Shown piece by piece: positions 1 to 8,234 of a stretch of DNA of 64,000 nucleotides. The position numbers and the translations under genes were made by a program. Source of the stretch: JAUSFM01 sp964343705 (GTDB lineage Archaea; Nanobdellota; Nanobdellia; Woesearchaeales; UBA12501); contig CAYFJX010000005.1 of the NCBI GenBank assembly GCA_964343705.1, positions 1 through 64,000 on the forward strand. The letters run 5' to 3'. Position 1 is the first letter of the stretch. Every line of letters begins with the position of its first letter. The notes under the pieces are model-generated. The model was not told where the DNA came from and did no database searches. It worked only from the letters and a program-made list of their open reading frames with translations.

Positions 1-4
1 ACAT

Positions 5-26
5 ATTAACCACCACAGTGGTTAAT
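5..26. repeat. Inverted repeat at window start (hairpin or operator)
   Basis: ATTAACCAC (5-13) and GTGGTTAAT (18-26) form a perfect 9-bp inverted repeat with a 4-nt spacer. It lies upstream of the first gene. It could be a terminator of an upstream gene outside the window or a protein-binding palindrome; the sequence does not decide. Confidence 0.5.
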
Positions 27-122
27 GTACTGTGTAGTTAAAACGGGATACTACAATGGCTCCTTAGTGGGATAACATTTTTATAGTATCTTTACATTTC
101 ATTTTTCGGAGGGTGACTCACT

Positions 123-1877
123 ATGACAGATGCAACAGATCAAAAACATGAACCCATTATGAAGCAAGGCATTGATTTCTCAGAAACAGGATTACGAGCA
201 CGTTTACAAGCAACCATCAAAGACTTAGTTGAGGATACAGCAACTGCTCGGTCAGATGAAGAAAAAGCAGACATTGATGGGCTGCAAAGCGCTTTTGAAA
301 AAAGTTGTATTGAAGATATAACGTCTCATATTGCAACCTCTGCCTATGCAGAACGTGTACTCACAGGATTCTTTGCAGAATTCCCTGGTGGGGCAGCAGT
401 TAGTGAGGGTGTTTTGAAACATCGAACAGGAACTGACGCAGATAAAGATGGTGTCTTTGGAAAAGTAGTTGGACTTGTGGGGTATGTTGTTAAGGATGCC
501 CAATGGTATGTTGTTAATGATGCCCAATCATTCGAACTCCTTACGTATGTTGCAGATGCCTTAGCTGCTGACAAGGAATTTCTTTCTCACAAACTAGAGT
601 CTTTTGATGCGCTTGTTGGTATGTTTGAAGGTGAAGAATATGATATTGCCTGTTTTAAAGCTGTTAATGATATGGTGGATCACTACAAGCCAAGTGAGGA
701 TTCATTTTTTGCTGCAGGTGCTGTTGTAAACCAAGTAATTGGTGTGATTCAAGATCCTAGTGCTGTTATGACAGCTGTACAAGCATGCATGCTGCCAAGT
801 TTCCAAAAACAATTAGAAAGTATGGATAAAAAAGATGCACTAACCATAATCAAAGACACTATAACTATCCTTGACTTTTCCAGTCCTTCAGCTGAGCAGA
901 AGCTCGAAGCTCTTGATCAGGTTAGTGGTAAATATGAAGGAAAAGAATTTGCCAATGCGCTTGCAGTACTGGCAGATATGTATACTTACAATTATGTGAA
1001 GAAGGTTAGAAAAGTTGACAGTCTTACTGCAGAAATAGCTGCAATGGATAAACACTACGATACAAAAGTAGGTACGGAAGTGCTTAATACTGTTCATTAT
1101 ACTAGGAGTAACCATGGGTATGAAAGTGCACGCAGGCTTGTTGCTGTGCTTGGTCGAGAAGACGTTGCTGCACAGCTCAAAGCACAATCAAAAAAGACAC
1201 GTACCAATATATTGTATGAAGCAAGATGCAATGGGCCAACGGTACAAGAAGACACACTTGCTGCCATTATCGGACTGGGTGTGTACAATGGGAAAGCACT
1301 TGATCAGTTCTTGGACACTGTTTTTGATGAAGGAGAGGATGAAAAAGAAATTCATGCAATGGCTACTGCACTTGCACAACAAGAAGTGCAAGATGATCTA
1401 AAAAAGTATTCTAAGGATGCGCGGACAGCAGTGATTGGAACATATGCTGGCCTGGTTGCTTCTTCTGGTAAGAACAAAGATCAAGCAGTGCGTGATTTCC
1501 ACGAAGTGCTTGAAGCCTATCCAAATTCTCACGCATACAACATTGCTGTTGTGTTTAGAGACGCAGCAAGCAACTTTGGTTCATCTCAAGATATTAGTAA
1601 GAAGGTTGCTGAACTTAAGGGTGTTTTAACAAGCGATGGAGTCAAAGATCATGTTAGTGCAATGGGTGACTCTGAACGTGACAGTGCGTACACTTTGTTC
1701 GCGGCGATTGCATCACGGCAAGCAGTAAATAAAACAGAAAAAGGAATGTTTGTAAGAACAGCTGAAGTGGTTGGCAGTATTGATCCTGCTAAACTCGACA
1801 AAGCTACTCAAAAACTTCCAGATAGTGTTGCTAAGCCGCGAGAATACACTCGGCAACTTGAAAAGTATGCAGCGTGA
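123..1877 (+). CDS. Large alpha-helical (HEAT-like) protein of unknown function
   Basis: 584 residues, no signal peptide and no membrane segment, so probably cytoplasmic. The sequence is almost entirely amphipathic helix with regularly spaced Ala/Leu/Val runs, as in HEAT/TPR-type solenoids, but I recognise no named family. The ATG follows a strong Shine-Dalgarno (GGAGGGTGA, about 107-115), and a TATA-like TTTATAGTAT sits near 79. It resembles in style the 535-residue helical protein at 33307-34914. Two oddities: a 24-bp tandem duplication inside the gene (481-528), and two stops in tandem (TGA TAA) followed in the same frame by about 80 more coding-looking codons (see the entry at 1881). Function not assignable. 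Confidence 0.8.
   Translation: MTDATDQKHEPIMKQGIDFSETGLRARLQATIKDLVEDTATARSDEEKADIDGLQSAFEKSCIEDITSHIATSAYAERVLTGFFAEFPGGAAVSEGVLKHRTGTDADKDGVFGKVVGLVGYVVKDAQWYVVNDAQSFELLTYVADALAADKEFLSHKLESFDALVGMFEGEEYDIACFKAVNDMVDHYKPSEDSFFAAGAVVNQVIGVIQDPSAVMTAVQACMLPSFQKQLESMDKKDALTIIKDTITILDFSSPSAEQKLEALDQVSGKYEGKEFANALAVLADMYTYNYVKKVRKVDSLTAEIAAMDKHYDTKVGTEVLNTVHYTRSNHGYESARRLVAVLGREDVAAQLKAQSKKTRTNILYEARCNGPTVQEDTLAAIIGLGVYNGKALDQFLDTVFDEGEDEKEIHAMATALAQQEVQDDLKKYSKDARTAVIGTYAGLVASSGKNKDQAVRDFHEVLEAYPNSHAYNIAVVFRDAASNFGSSQDISKKVAELKGVLTSDGVKDHVSAMGDSERDSAYTLFAAIASRQAVNKTEKGMFVRTAEVVGSIDPAKLDKATQKLPDSVAKPREYTRQLEKYAA
481..528 (+). repeat. 24-bp tandem duplication inside a gene
   Basis: Positions 481-504 and 505-528 match at 23 of 24 bases (only G versus T at the fourteenth base). 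The unit is 8 codons, so the frame is kept and the protein carries YVVKDAQW followed by YVVNDAQS. This looks like a recent slippage or unequal-crossover duplication within the helical protein. Confidence 0.9.
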
Positions 1878-1880
1878 TAA

Positions 1881-2120
1881 GGGGTACTGTTTTCTAATGC
1901 AGCTACAGGAGAAGGCGATGCTCATGAACGAGTTACCACAGTTATAGAAGCACTTTTGAATGAAGATATTGCAAGGGCTATTTGCGTTGATGAAAACAGG
2001 ACCTTGCGCAATGTCTTCAGCTCACTTTCTGGCACTAATTATCTTAATGAGCATAGTCTTATTGGGGCAGGTAAAGGGTATGTTGCTCCTCAACCCTCTC
2101 CTTCACAGCCAGCACAATAG
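1881..2120 (+). pseudogene. In-frame coding-like extension after tandem stop codons
   Basis: Directly after the TGA TAA ending the preceding gene, the same frame stays open for about 79 codons to TAG at 2118-2120. It translates to a protein-like sequence (begins GVLFSNAATGEGDAHERV, ends QPSPSQPAQ) with a Pro/Gln/Ser tail typical of a genuine C-terminus. There is no in-frame ATG or GTG near the beginning, so it is unlikely to be an independent gene. It may be the severed C-terminus of the upstream protein, a remnant of a duplicated copy, or a readthrough extension. Two adjacent stops argue for loss rather than programmed readthrough. Confidence 0.5.
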
Positions 2121-2122
2121 AA

Positions 2123-2578
2123 TCATTTATTCTCTCGCAACACAATATCAGTTCTGGTTCTCTTTACACCTTCAACCATTTGAATTTTTTCAAGAAGTAT
2201 GGTGTCAAATTCATGAATGTCTTTTGCACGCACGAGCATGACAATACTTGCCTGCCCTGTTACATTGTCTGCACGTTCAACAAAGTCAAACTTTCGCAGG
2301 TCTTTAGAAAGGCTGTGGAGATTTTTCTTATGGTCTTTTAATCGCTCAAGGTCAGTTTCTACATGGACATAGGCAAGAAAGTTTCTGTCTATTTTTTGAC
2401 TGTTAAGTTTGACTGTGAACTTCTCAATCACACCATCAGCCTTGAGTTTCTTGATGCGATTATGGACAGTGGTGATGGGTAGCCTGGTTTTCTTTGCAAT
2501 CTTTCTGGTGGGCCAGTCACTGTTTTCTTTCAGTACGTCCAGGATCTGCCAGTCTTTGTCATCCAATTTATATGTCAT
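2123..2578 (-). CDS. Lrp/AsnC-family transcription regulator
   Basis: 151 residues, the normal length for a feast/famine regulator. Residues 1-55 form the winged helix-turn-helix (start MTYKLDDKDWQILDVL, recognition region PITTVHNRIKKL); residues 65-150 are the RAM ligand-sensing beta-alpha-beta-beta-alpha-beta domain (YVHVETD, VERADNVTGQASIVMLV). Such proteins form dimers or octamers and usually control their own gene and amino-acid or energy metabolism genes. A perfect 20-bp palindrome touches the start codon, and a TATA box (CTATAAATA on this strand, about 2614-2622) lies upstream of it, which fits autoregulation. The effector amino acid cannot be read from sequence. Confidence 0.95.
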   Translation of the reverse strand: MTYKLDDKDWQILDVLKENSDWPTRKIAKKTRLPITTVHNRIKKLKADGVIEKFTVKLNSQKIDRNFLAYVHVETDLERLKDHKKNLHSLSKDLRKFDFVERADNVTGQASIVMLVRAKDIHEFDTILLEKIQMVEGVKRTRTDIVLRENK

Positions 2579-2598
2579 AATGGAACATATGTTCCATT
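2579..2598. promoter_or_regulatory. 20-bp perfect palindrome, probable Lrp operator
   Basis: AATGGAACATATGTTCCATT reads the same on both strands. It begins one base upstream of the regulator's start codon and lies between its TATA box and start, where binding would block transcription initiation. It also lies about 95 nt upstream of the divergent membrane-protein gene at 2693. Autoregulation through a start-proximal palindrome is established for archaeal Lrp proteins; the assignment here is inference. Confidence 0.7.
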
Positions 2599-2692
2599 TA
2601 CTATGTAAATGTTTGTATTTATAGTGCTTTTTTCCACTATTTCTGGGGTAGGCTTAAGAACTTTGTTTACCACCTTATCTTTGGTGAGAATA

Positions 2693-3163
2693 ATGGATGA
2701 ATTACAAACACCTTATGCAAAACAAGATGGTGAACACATTGGGTATGCTACAACAGTTCCAAACAATACATATACAGACAGGCAAAAAGTAGAAGGCCTT
2801 GATTTTCTTAACTCACCAGATGAGCAAGTAGAACTGAGTGCACTAGAAAAAGGCCTCTTAGGAATCGGTGTCCTAGGATTTGTGGCAGCTCTAGCTGCAC
2901 CAGCTCTTGCTTTTGGATATGGAGCAGCAAGTGCATTTACAGGTACACCCCTGGGTGCATTAAGTGGGGGAACTGAAGCAGTACTAATATTTCCTACAGC
3001 ACTTACAGGAGCATATAGTGCAGCAACAATGGGGCGTGACATTCCCTCTGGGGAAAAAGCTCTTAACATTGCTCTCTTTGCTAAAGCAATGGCACTTGAT
3101 AACGTTGTTGGCTATGCAGCAGGCTATGCAGCTGGGACCGTTGGGCAGCTGGTGTTAGGATAA
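2693..3163 (+). CDS. Small Ala/Gly-rich membrane protein
   Basis: About 157 residues from the ATG at 2693. An upstream in-frame ATG at 2609 would add 28 residues but overlaps the divergent regulator's promoter. Residues about 55-90 and 105-125 are long Ala/Gly/Leu hydrophobic stretches and the C-terminus (VVGYAAGYAAGTVGQLVLG) is a third, suggesting three membrane-embedded helices with glycine-zipper character. The N-terminal 45 residues are polar. No family recognised. It could be controlled by the Lrp operator because it diverges from that gene. Confidence 0.6.
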   Translation: MDELQTPYAKQDGEHIGYATTVPNNTYTDRQKVEGLDFLNSPDEQVELSALEKGLLGIGVLGFVAALAAPALAFGYGAASAFTGTPLGALSGGTEAVLIFPTALTGAYSAATMGRDIPSGEKALNIALFAKAMALDNVVGYAAGYAAGTVGQLVLG

Positions 3164-3201
3164 CCGCAAGGCTATTAAACAAGCTCTGTTTACCACTCTT
3201 T

Positions 3202-4176
3202 ATGTTACCTCCTGACCTACTGCACTATTTTGCTCAAGGACTTCATGTAGTGGTTTCTGTACCAACAAAATCCTTACATGACATGTGGGGTGTTGATAAA
3301 GAACTCATACGGTCTGGCTTGAATCATTTAGGCTTGTCTTTAGATGGTAACCTACCAACTAATGACGCAGCATTGGCTATTGTTGCAGAGCATCAAGGTA
3401 AGTGGGAAAAACCACCTGCACCAGTTACGCTCTCCCCTGATTATCTTGAAGATCGTCTTGCAGTTCTTGTACCTCTTGTTGAAAAAGCAGCAGGAACATC
3501 TTTTGATGAGGCGCCTACTATTGATGTTTTGTCACTTACAGAGTACCTACCACGAATAAATGAGATCAGTAAAATGCTTGATGACCTTGTAGGTATGCCT
3601 TCAAAAGAAATGTTGTCAGCACCAGGATCACTTTTTTCACCTTACACAAACACAATTATTGTTCCAAGTACCTTCATCGTACGCTATTCTCCAGATTTTG
3701 GCCATAACGATGTACACCAAGGTGTTCGTGAGCGAGCTTTTCCTTGGGATGCTGATCATTTTGACTATGTTCTTGTGTCTCAATTGGCAAGGGGTTTGTA
3801 CCGGCAAGTACGGGGAGAATCAGGAGAGGGTTATGTTAAGGCTATGCGAACACTCGGACCTATTCATTCTAAAGCAACAAGTTTTGTCAATAGTGTTTTT
3901 GAACAGAGAGTTAGTGAGAAAGTCGCATCTGACTTGCCGAGCATTACTAGGGCTGTCTTATGTGACAAAATGCTTACTGTGTGGTCTTCACAATTACACC
4001 AGAGAGCGTATTTAGCAATACATACACTTGAAGATCATAAACCCTTATATGCAATTGTATGTGCTGATTTTATTTTTGGCAAACCAAGAGCATCACCAGG
4101 AGTTAGCTTTCAAAGAAATCATCCAAACCATGTTGAGAATCTTGTGACATACCAGAAATCTCTTAATCCAAATTAA
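3202..4176 (+). CDS. Hypothetical cytoplasmic protein
   Basis: 324 residues, no signal peptide or membrane segment. The gene begins 38 nt after the membrane-protein gene on the same strand and may share its transcript. Mixed alpha/beta composition; the central region (YTNTIIVPSTFIVRYSPDF, HNDVHQGVRERAFPWD) has the look of an enzyme core, but I see no HExxH, GxSxG, Walker or other diagnostic motif. It is tail-to-tail with the next gene, 11 nt apart. No function assigned. Confidence 0.7.
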   Translation: MLPPDLLHYFAQGLHVVVSVPTKSLHDMWGVDKELIRSGLNHLGLSLDGNLPTNDAALAIVAEHQGKWEKPPAPVTLSPDYLEDRLAVLVPLVEKAAGTSFDEAPTIDVLSLTEYLPRINEISKMLDDLVGMPSKEMLSAPGSLFSPYTNTIIVPSTFIVRYSPDFGHNDVHQGVRERAFPWDADHFDYVLVSQLARGLYRQVRGESGEGYVKAMRTLGPIHSKATSFVNSVFEQRVSEKVASDLPSITRAVLCDKMLTVWSSQLHQRAYLAIHTLEDHKPLYAIVCADFIFGKPRASPGVSFQRNHPNHVENLVTYQKSLNPN

Positions 4177-4187
4177 ACCCTGCTTTC

Positions 4188-4940
4188 TCAATCATCATAG
4201 AACGACAACATTAGATAGGTACTATTTTGGGGAACAAACGTTGCTGGATCAAAGAATGATTTGTGGGTTTCCTTATCAGCTTCTAATGCATCAGCAGTGA
4301 ATGCAAATAATTCTTTTTTTACATATCCTCTTCCCATTTGCAGGTCAAGTGACATTCCCCAAAACCTATAACTTCCTGTAATTGTAAGCATTGCTCCAAC
4401 TTGGAAATCAAACTCAACGTTATAGGTGACTTTGTCCTCATTCGGGGCAATTTTATCTAATAACATGGCAATGCCAAATAACCAAGCAATTTCTACTTTT
4501 GCACCTATGATTTCATCAGCACCACCAAACAAAAAACTTCTGCTTTCGTACTCTGCAAGAAATCTTTGAATATCTCCTTCTCCTTTTATTTCAAATCCAT
4601 CAATAAGTTTTAATGACTCATCGGGTTTTGGTTCATTCATTTGATGAAATCTAAACCCATGTTTACATCCAATATTAAGATATGTCAGCGTTGGGTATAC
4701 TACTCTTCCTCTTCGTGTTACACCTACACCTGCGGATTTATCACACTTTTTTAAGTAATCTTTACTTTCTGCAAACGGGTCTTTTTTTTCTTTTTGAGGG
4801 TAGGCATGGCTGTTTAGTGTATTATCCAAATCCATAACACTTGGATCTAAGGGATACAATTCCTGCGGTGCAGAAAAGGCAGGGGTAGAAAATTGTAATG
4901 CTAGAGCTGCCGCCAGTGCACATAAGCTTTTCCTTACCAT
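4188..4940 (-). CDS. Secreted protein of unknown function (Sec signal peptide)
   Basis: 250 residues with a clear signal peptide: MVRKSLCALAAALALQFSTPAFSA, with a probable cleavage after AFSA near residue 24. The mature part is rich in Lys, Asp and aromatics and has a few Cys (KKCDKSAG, NIGCKHG) that could form a disulfide. A TATA box (AAATATTTATAG on this strand, near 4970) precedes the start by about 30 nt, giving a leaderless or nearly leaderless mRNA. The promoter region is shared divergently with nreA. No family recognised. Confidence 0.75.
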   Translation of the reverse strand: MVRKSLCALAAALALQFSTPAFSAPQELYPLDPSVMDLDNTLNSHAYPQKEKKDPFAESKDYLKKCDKSAGVGVTRRGRVVYPTLTYLNIGCKHGFRFHQMNEPKPDESLKLIDGFEIKGEGDIQRFLAEYESRSFLFGGADEIIGAKVEIAWLFGIAMLLDKIAPNEDKVTYNVEFDFQVGAMLTITGSYRFWGMSLDLQMGRGYVKKELFAFTADALEADKETHKSFFDPATFVPQNSTYLMLSFYDD

Positions 4941-5023
4941 GGATTGGGTAAGTGCTTGAACTATAAATATTTAGTGTATTAGGTCATAACTAACTTTTTA
5001 AATCTCCAAGATCTTCAGGTTTT

Positions 5024-6232
5024 ATGCAAGTACACTGTTCTATTTGTCGGAAAATGCACTTTTACCGAGATCCATGTCCACTACTTTTTTCATTGGCAAA
5101 AAAGAAAGAGTTCAATCAAAAAGCAAAGCAAGACTATTTTGGTGCAGCTCCTAATGTGTTTGTTGGCAGGTTTGGCTATCCAAAAGTCAATGTGGGCATA
5201 CTAAACACAGAGGAGTACAACAACAATGATGCACCGTTGGTCTGGAGCAAAGGTGAACACACCATTAATGACATTTTAGGTCTTCGACTTTCACTTATCA
5301 ACTCAAATTTCAAAACATCTATTAAATCTTTTAATGATCGTTTTTTACAAACAACCCAAGAAGTTTCACTTGCACGCAAACCTGTTGATGTAGAAATAAA
5401 CTTAACAAAAAAACCACATTTTCAAACAGGATCAATTACTAAAGTTGCACGGCCACATGGTCCAACAATCAAACTGAAGAAAGCACGCATTACAGAAAAT
5501 CCAAAAGTACCAACAAAAGTTGATAAGGTGGTATCAGACACAGACTTCAAAGCAGCAGGAGCACTCACCACACTTTTTTCGCGTGGCTTTGATGAACACT
5601 ATTTAACAAAACTATTAAGTGCAGGAAATCTTGGTGTTAAAACACAACGAAAACTTGTACCAACAAGATTTTCTATAACCGCTGTGGATAGTACTCTAAG
5701 CAAAAACTACACAACTACAATACAAGATTATCCAGAAACTGGTTTTTTATTATTTTTTGGTAATTATTTTGGTAATTATTACTTTTTCTTGTTTTTTCCA
5801 GGAGTCTGGTCTTATGAACTATTTGAATCATACACACCTTTCTATGGTAAAACAAATTTTAAATATACAACTGATTATGAAGGCTATAAAGGAAGAAAAT
5901 ACTATGCTGAGAACTGCGCAGGAGGTTATTACTCGGTACGCTTGGCTATTGGTGAAAAACTCATGAAAATGAAACGACGTGCTTCTGTTTTAGCTTTACG
6001 TTTTATAACAAACGAATATACTGCTCACCTAGGCGTGTGGGTTACGCGTGAGGCTTCTCGCAAGGCTTTTAATGCTAAGCCTATTGAATTTTCTTCTAAG
6101 GAAGAATTATTAAGCTACACAAAGAGTTTTATCAAAGATAAATTTGGTATTGATCCTGACTTTATTCTTAAGAGTAGTAAACTATTGAATGAAATGAACA
6201 TTCAGATGAGGCTTCAGAATTTTTTCACATAA
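5024..6232 (+). CDS. nreA: DNA repair protein NreA with C-terminal PCNA-interacting box
   Basis: 402 residues, the normal length for archaeal NreA. The N-terminus has the Cys motif (CSIC at 5-8, CPLL from 18) and the family signature VFVGRFGYPKVNVG; GVWSYELFE in the second half is also typical. Residues 394-401 read QMRLQNFF, a textbook QxxLxxFF PIP box, so it should bind the PCNA sliding clamp. NreA proteins act in repair of DNA damage, shown genetically in haloarchaea. Just before the WSYELFE motif a short tandem repeat (GGTAATTATTTT twice) lengthens an aromatic-rich stretch (FFGNYFGNYYFF). Divergent from a secreted-protein gene; TATA-like TTTTTAAATC near 4991. Confidence 0.93.
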   Translation: MQVHCSICRKMHFYRDPCPLLFSLAKKKEFNQKAKQDYFGAAPNVFVGRFGYPKVNVGILNTEEYNNNDAPLVWSKGEHTINDILGLRLSLINSNFKTSIKSFNDRFLQTTQEVSLARKPVDVEINLTKKPHFQTGSITKVARPHGPTIKLKKARITENPKVPTKVDKVVSDTDFKAAGALTTLFSRGFDEHYLTKLLSAGNLGVKTQRKLVPTRFSITAVDSTLSKNYTTTIQDYPETGFLLFFGNYFGNYYFFLFFPGVWSYELFESYTPFYGKTNFKYTTDYEGYKGRKYYAENCAGGYYSVRLAIGEKLMKMKRRASVLALRFITNEYTAHLGVWVTREASRKAFNAKPIEFSSKEELLSYTKSFIKDKFGIDPDFILKSSKLLNEMNIQMRLQNFFT

Positions 6233-6275
6233 CCTCCTTTTTTTCGGAATTTTTTCAGATTAGTCGGAAATTCTC

Positions 6276-6314
6276 ACAGGACACTGGACATTTGCGGACC
6301 CAAAACTTATATAG
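6276..6314 (+). promoter_or_regulatory. Promoter with GGACACTGGACAT upstream element
   Basis: ACAGGACACTGGACAT begins at 6276 and continues TTTGCG; ten bases later comes a TATA box TTATATA (6307-6313). The same 21-bp block (19 identities) lies just upstream of the TATA box of the winged-helix gene at 42274. Predicted transcription start is near 6336, exactly at the foot of the large hairpin that follows. Confidence 0.6.
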
Positions 6315-6337
6315 CTCGAAAACCTTACGGAAACTAG

Positions 6338-6440
6338 TGAAAAAGAGGCACGCAAAACCCTTAACAAAAAGCTTTCCCCCAATGGGGTCGGCTAACACCT
6401 AAAACTTTTTTGTGGGTTTTGCTCATTGACCTCTTTTTCT
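6338..6440 (+). ncRNA. Strongly structured leader RNA or small ncRNA
   Basis: Three colinear arms pair across about 100 nt: AAAAAGAGG (6340-6348) with CCTCTTTTT (6430-6438); GCAAAACCC (6352-6360) with GGGTTTTGC (6414-6422); ACAAAAAG (about 6364-6371) with CTTTTTTGT (6404-6412). A short CCCC/GGGG hairpin sits inside. The predicted start site of the promoter at 6307 falls at its 5' foot. It may be an independent RNA or the 5' leader of the LAGLIDADG gene, whose start is about 50 nt downstream. I match it to no known family. Confidence 0.55.
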
Positions 6441-6448
6441 TACAATAA

Positions 6449-6484
6449 CTCCACTTTTTAACAAGCGAAAAAAGTGGAGGTGAT
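6449..6484 (+). promoter_or_regulatory. Hairpin that sequesters the ribosome binding site
   Basis: CTCCACTTTTT (6449-6459) pairs perfectly with AAAAAGTGGAG (6469-6479) around a 9-nt loop. The right arm contains the first part of the Shine-Dalgarno GGAGGTGAT (6476-6484) for the ATG at 6489, so the folded RNA would hide it. With the larger hairpin just upstream this looks like a regulated leader. Confidence 0.6.
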
Positions 6485-6488
6485 ACCT

Positions 6489-7769
6489 ATGAATGAAAGA
6501 ATTGATTTATTCAAGCTGCATGATTCTAGAAATGATTTCCTTTTAAGGAATTATGTTATGGCTAAAGGAATAGAACTAAAGAGCGAATTAGCTAACCTTC
6601 TTTGCCACTTTAATAAAACTGATTTAGTAAAAACTCTAATGAGAAGATTTTGCATTTCTATTGCTTCTGCCGAAAGACTTGTATATTTAAAAAGAGATTG
6701 GTTTCCTCTATGTTACATTGAATTCTTACTTCAATTAAGTAATAAGATGAATCTAAAGTATGAAATCCAGGACAAAATTGAGTATCTCAAGGCAAATCAA
6801 CCTCCGGAGAGGATATACAAAGCTGTTAAATTTCTTTCCCCTAAGTTGTGTAAACTTATCGGTGCACATACTGCGGATGGTACTCTTGCGAAAGGTGGTT
6901 TAATTCGAATTACAGATGGATATGAGAAAAATATTGATGTACTAAAATCTTGGGTCGATTCTCTTTTTGATATCAATGCCAAAAAGATAAAGATCAAAAA
7001 ATCTTCCTGTGAGTATGGTGTTGAATTCAGAAGTAAAATTATTGGTAGGTATCTGAATAGGATATTTGATTTTCCTTATGGTTGTAAGCAATATACTACT
7101 AGAGAGCCAGCTATAATAAAAGACAGTACTTTGGAAAATCGAAAGGCTTTTGCTTTAGGTGCCCTTACCTTTGAGGCGGGAGTAGGAATAAAACATCAAA
7201 TAGAACTTTGTGTAGTGAGTAAGAATTTTAGGGATGATATAAGTGAAATACTAAACTTATCTGATGTAAAACATGCTTGTCAAATAAAAAAAAGTGGGGG
7301 TTACTGGCGATTATGGAGTCGTACACTTACTAAAGAGCAAGCGAGTACTTGGATGAACTTTTTTGCTAAAGAAACAGAAAAGTGGTTCCTTCTTAAAAAT
7401 TGCGTTGAAGGATTTCAAAGGCCTGTGACTTCTTTTGAAGAAGCAAGTCATATTCTTGCTGAGACCTACCCTACAAAATCAGCAAGTAAAGTATGTCTGC
7501 AAGATATTCTTGAGATCATAAAAGAAACTGATGAAGTTTATCGTTACCAACTTGTGAAATTATTATGCGAAAAGAAAAATATTGATTCTTATGGTGGAAA
7601 ATGGGCGCATTCATTAAAACACTATTTAGATATACTTAAAATGGCAAATATTATTTCAGTTGAAAAGAGAAAATTTGGGAGAAAGAAATCTTGGGGTTCA
7701 ATTGTTAGAGAAGTTTACATTTTTAATAATGATATTTCTGAGTGGCGAATGCCTGTTGTTTCTGTTTAA
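6489..7769 (+). CDS. LAGLIDADG-type DNA-binding/homing endonuclease-like protein
   Basis: 426 residues from the ATG at 6489, placed 8 nt after GGAGG; a GTG at 6474 lies inside the hairpin and is rejected. Residues 123-133 (KLIGAHTADGT) and 221-233 (AFALGALTFEAGV) fit the two LAGLIDADG helices of a single-chain enzyme; Asp130 is kept, and Glu229 stands where the second acidic residue is expected. The N-terminal 110 residues and the C-terminal 110 residues are helical and probably bind DNA. The gene stands alone, not in a visible intron or intein, and has an unusual structured leader, so it may be a domesticated regulator of the WhiA kind rather than an active mobile endonuclease. Confidence 0.7.
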   Translation: MNERIDLFKLHDSRNDFLLRNYVMAKGIELKSELANLLCHFNKTDLVKTLMRRFCISIASAERLVYLKRDWFPLCYIEFLLQLSNKMNLKYEIQDKIEYLKANQPPERIYKAVKFLSPKLCKLIGAHTADGTLAKGGLIRITDGYEKNIDVLKSWVDSLFDINAKKIKIKKSSCEYGVEFRSKIIGRYLNRIFDFPYGCKQYTTREPAIIKDSTLENRKAFALGALTFEAGVGIKHQIELCVVSKNFRDDISEILNLSDVKHACQIKKSGGYWRLWSRTLTKEQASTWMNFFAKETEKWFLLKNCVEGFQRPVTSFEEASHILAETYPTKSASKVCLQDILEIIKETDEVYRYQLVKLLCEKKNIDSYGGKWAHSLKHYLDILKMANIISVEKRKFGRKKSWGSIVREVYIFNNDISEWRMPVVSV

Positions 7770-7869
7770 CATTTTTCTACACAAAAAAAATTGTTTTCAT
7801 TTGTGCAAAATAAATAAACTTTATATATGAAAACGTATTCCCCCTTTTTACAGAAAAAAGGTGATGGTG

Positions 7870-8094
7870 ATGGAAGAAGAGGGTAGGATAGTAACAGTTG
7901 AAACTAAACGCGTAAACGGCGTAAAAATGTATTCTGGTGAATTAATCCCTTTACATAATTTTCACCCGATGATGACATACTCGTTAACAGGCTCTGCAGT
8001 TAAATCAATTGGTATGACGCCGAAAGAACGACGTTTAGTTAAGTACAAGAAAGTGTCAAATAAGAAAGCAAAAGTTATTGACATTCTAAAATAA
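7870..8094 (+). CDS. Small basic protein of unknown function
   Basis: About 74 residues if translation starts at the ATG at 7870 behind AAGGTGATGG; in-frame starts at 7861 and 7864 are possible. It has a TATA box (TTATATAT, 7821-7828) at the right distance. Lys/Val-rich with a basic C-terminus (KERRLVKYKKVSNKKAKV), suggesting nucleic-acid or ribosome binding. No family recognised. Confidence 0.6.
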   Translation: MEEEGRIVTVETKRVNGVKMYSGELIPLHNFHPMMTYSLTGSAVKSIGMTPKERRLVKYKKVSNKKAKVIDILK

Positions 8095-8105
8095 TTTAGT
8101 TTACT

Positions 8106-8234
8106 TTATTGATTAGACTTTTCAGTACAGTCGGCACTACAGAAATATTCTTCTCCGTCTGATGGCACGCCAAAGTACAAAAAATCTTTGGCACACTCAT
8201 TGCATTTTACTACTCTTTGTCCAAGAAGGTTCAT
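8106..8234 (-). CDS. TRASH-like zinc-finger microprotein (42 residues)
   Basis: An ATG at 8234 on the minus strand opens a 42-codon frame ending TAA at 8106. The protein reads MNLLGQRVVKCNECAKDF, then an acidic turn, then EEYFCSADCTEKSNQ. The spacing Cys11-x2-Cys14-x17-Cys32-x3-Cys36 with FCSxxC fits the TRASH/MYM metal-binding treble clef. A purine-rich GGGGGAAGGG lies just upstream as a possible ribosome site. Such domains sense metals or mediate protein contacts. It lies just downstream of alaS on the same strand (alaS starts far upstream at 10911), so it may be read from its own promoter. Too short for most gene finders. Confidence 0.75.
   Translation of the reverse strand: MNLLGQRVVKCNECAKDFLYFGVPSDGEEYFCSADCTEKSNQ

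Noticed and set aside
7843..7861. Hairpin CCTTTTT/AAAAAGG before the small gene at 7870, which would hide its ribosome site
   Set aside because: The TATA box at 7821 predicts transcription starting near 7850, inside the left arm, so the hairpin would not be in the RNA.
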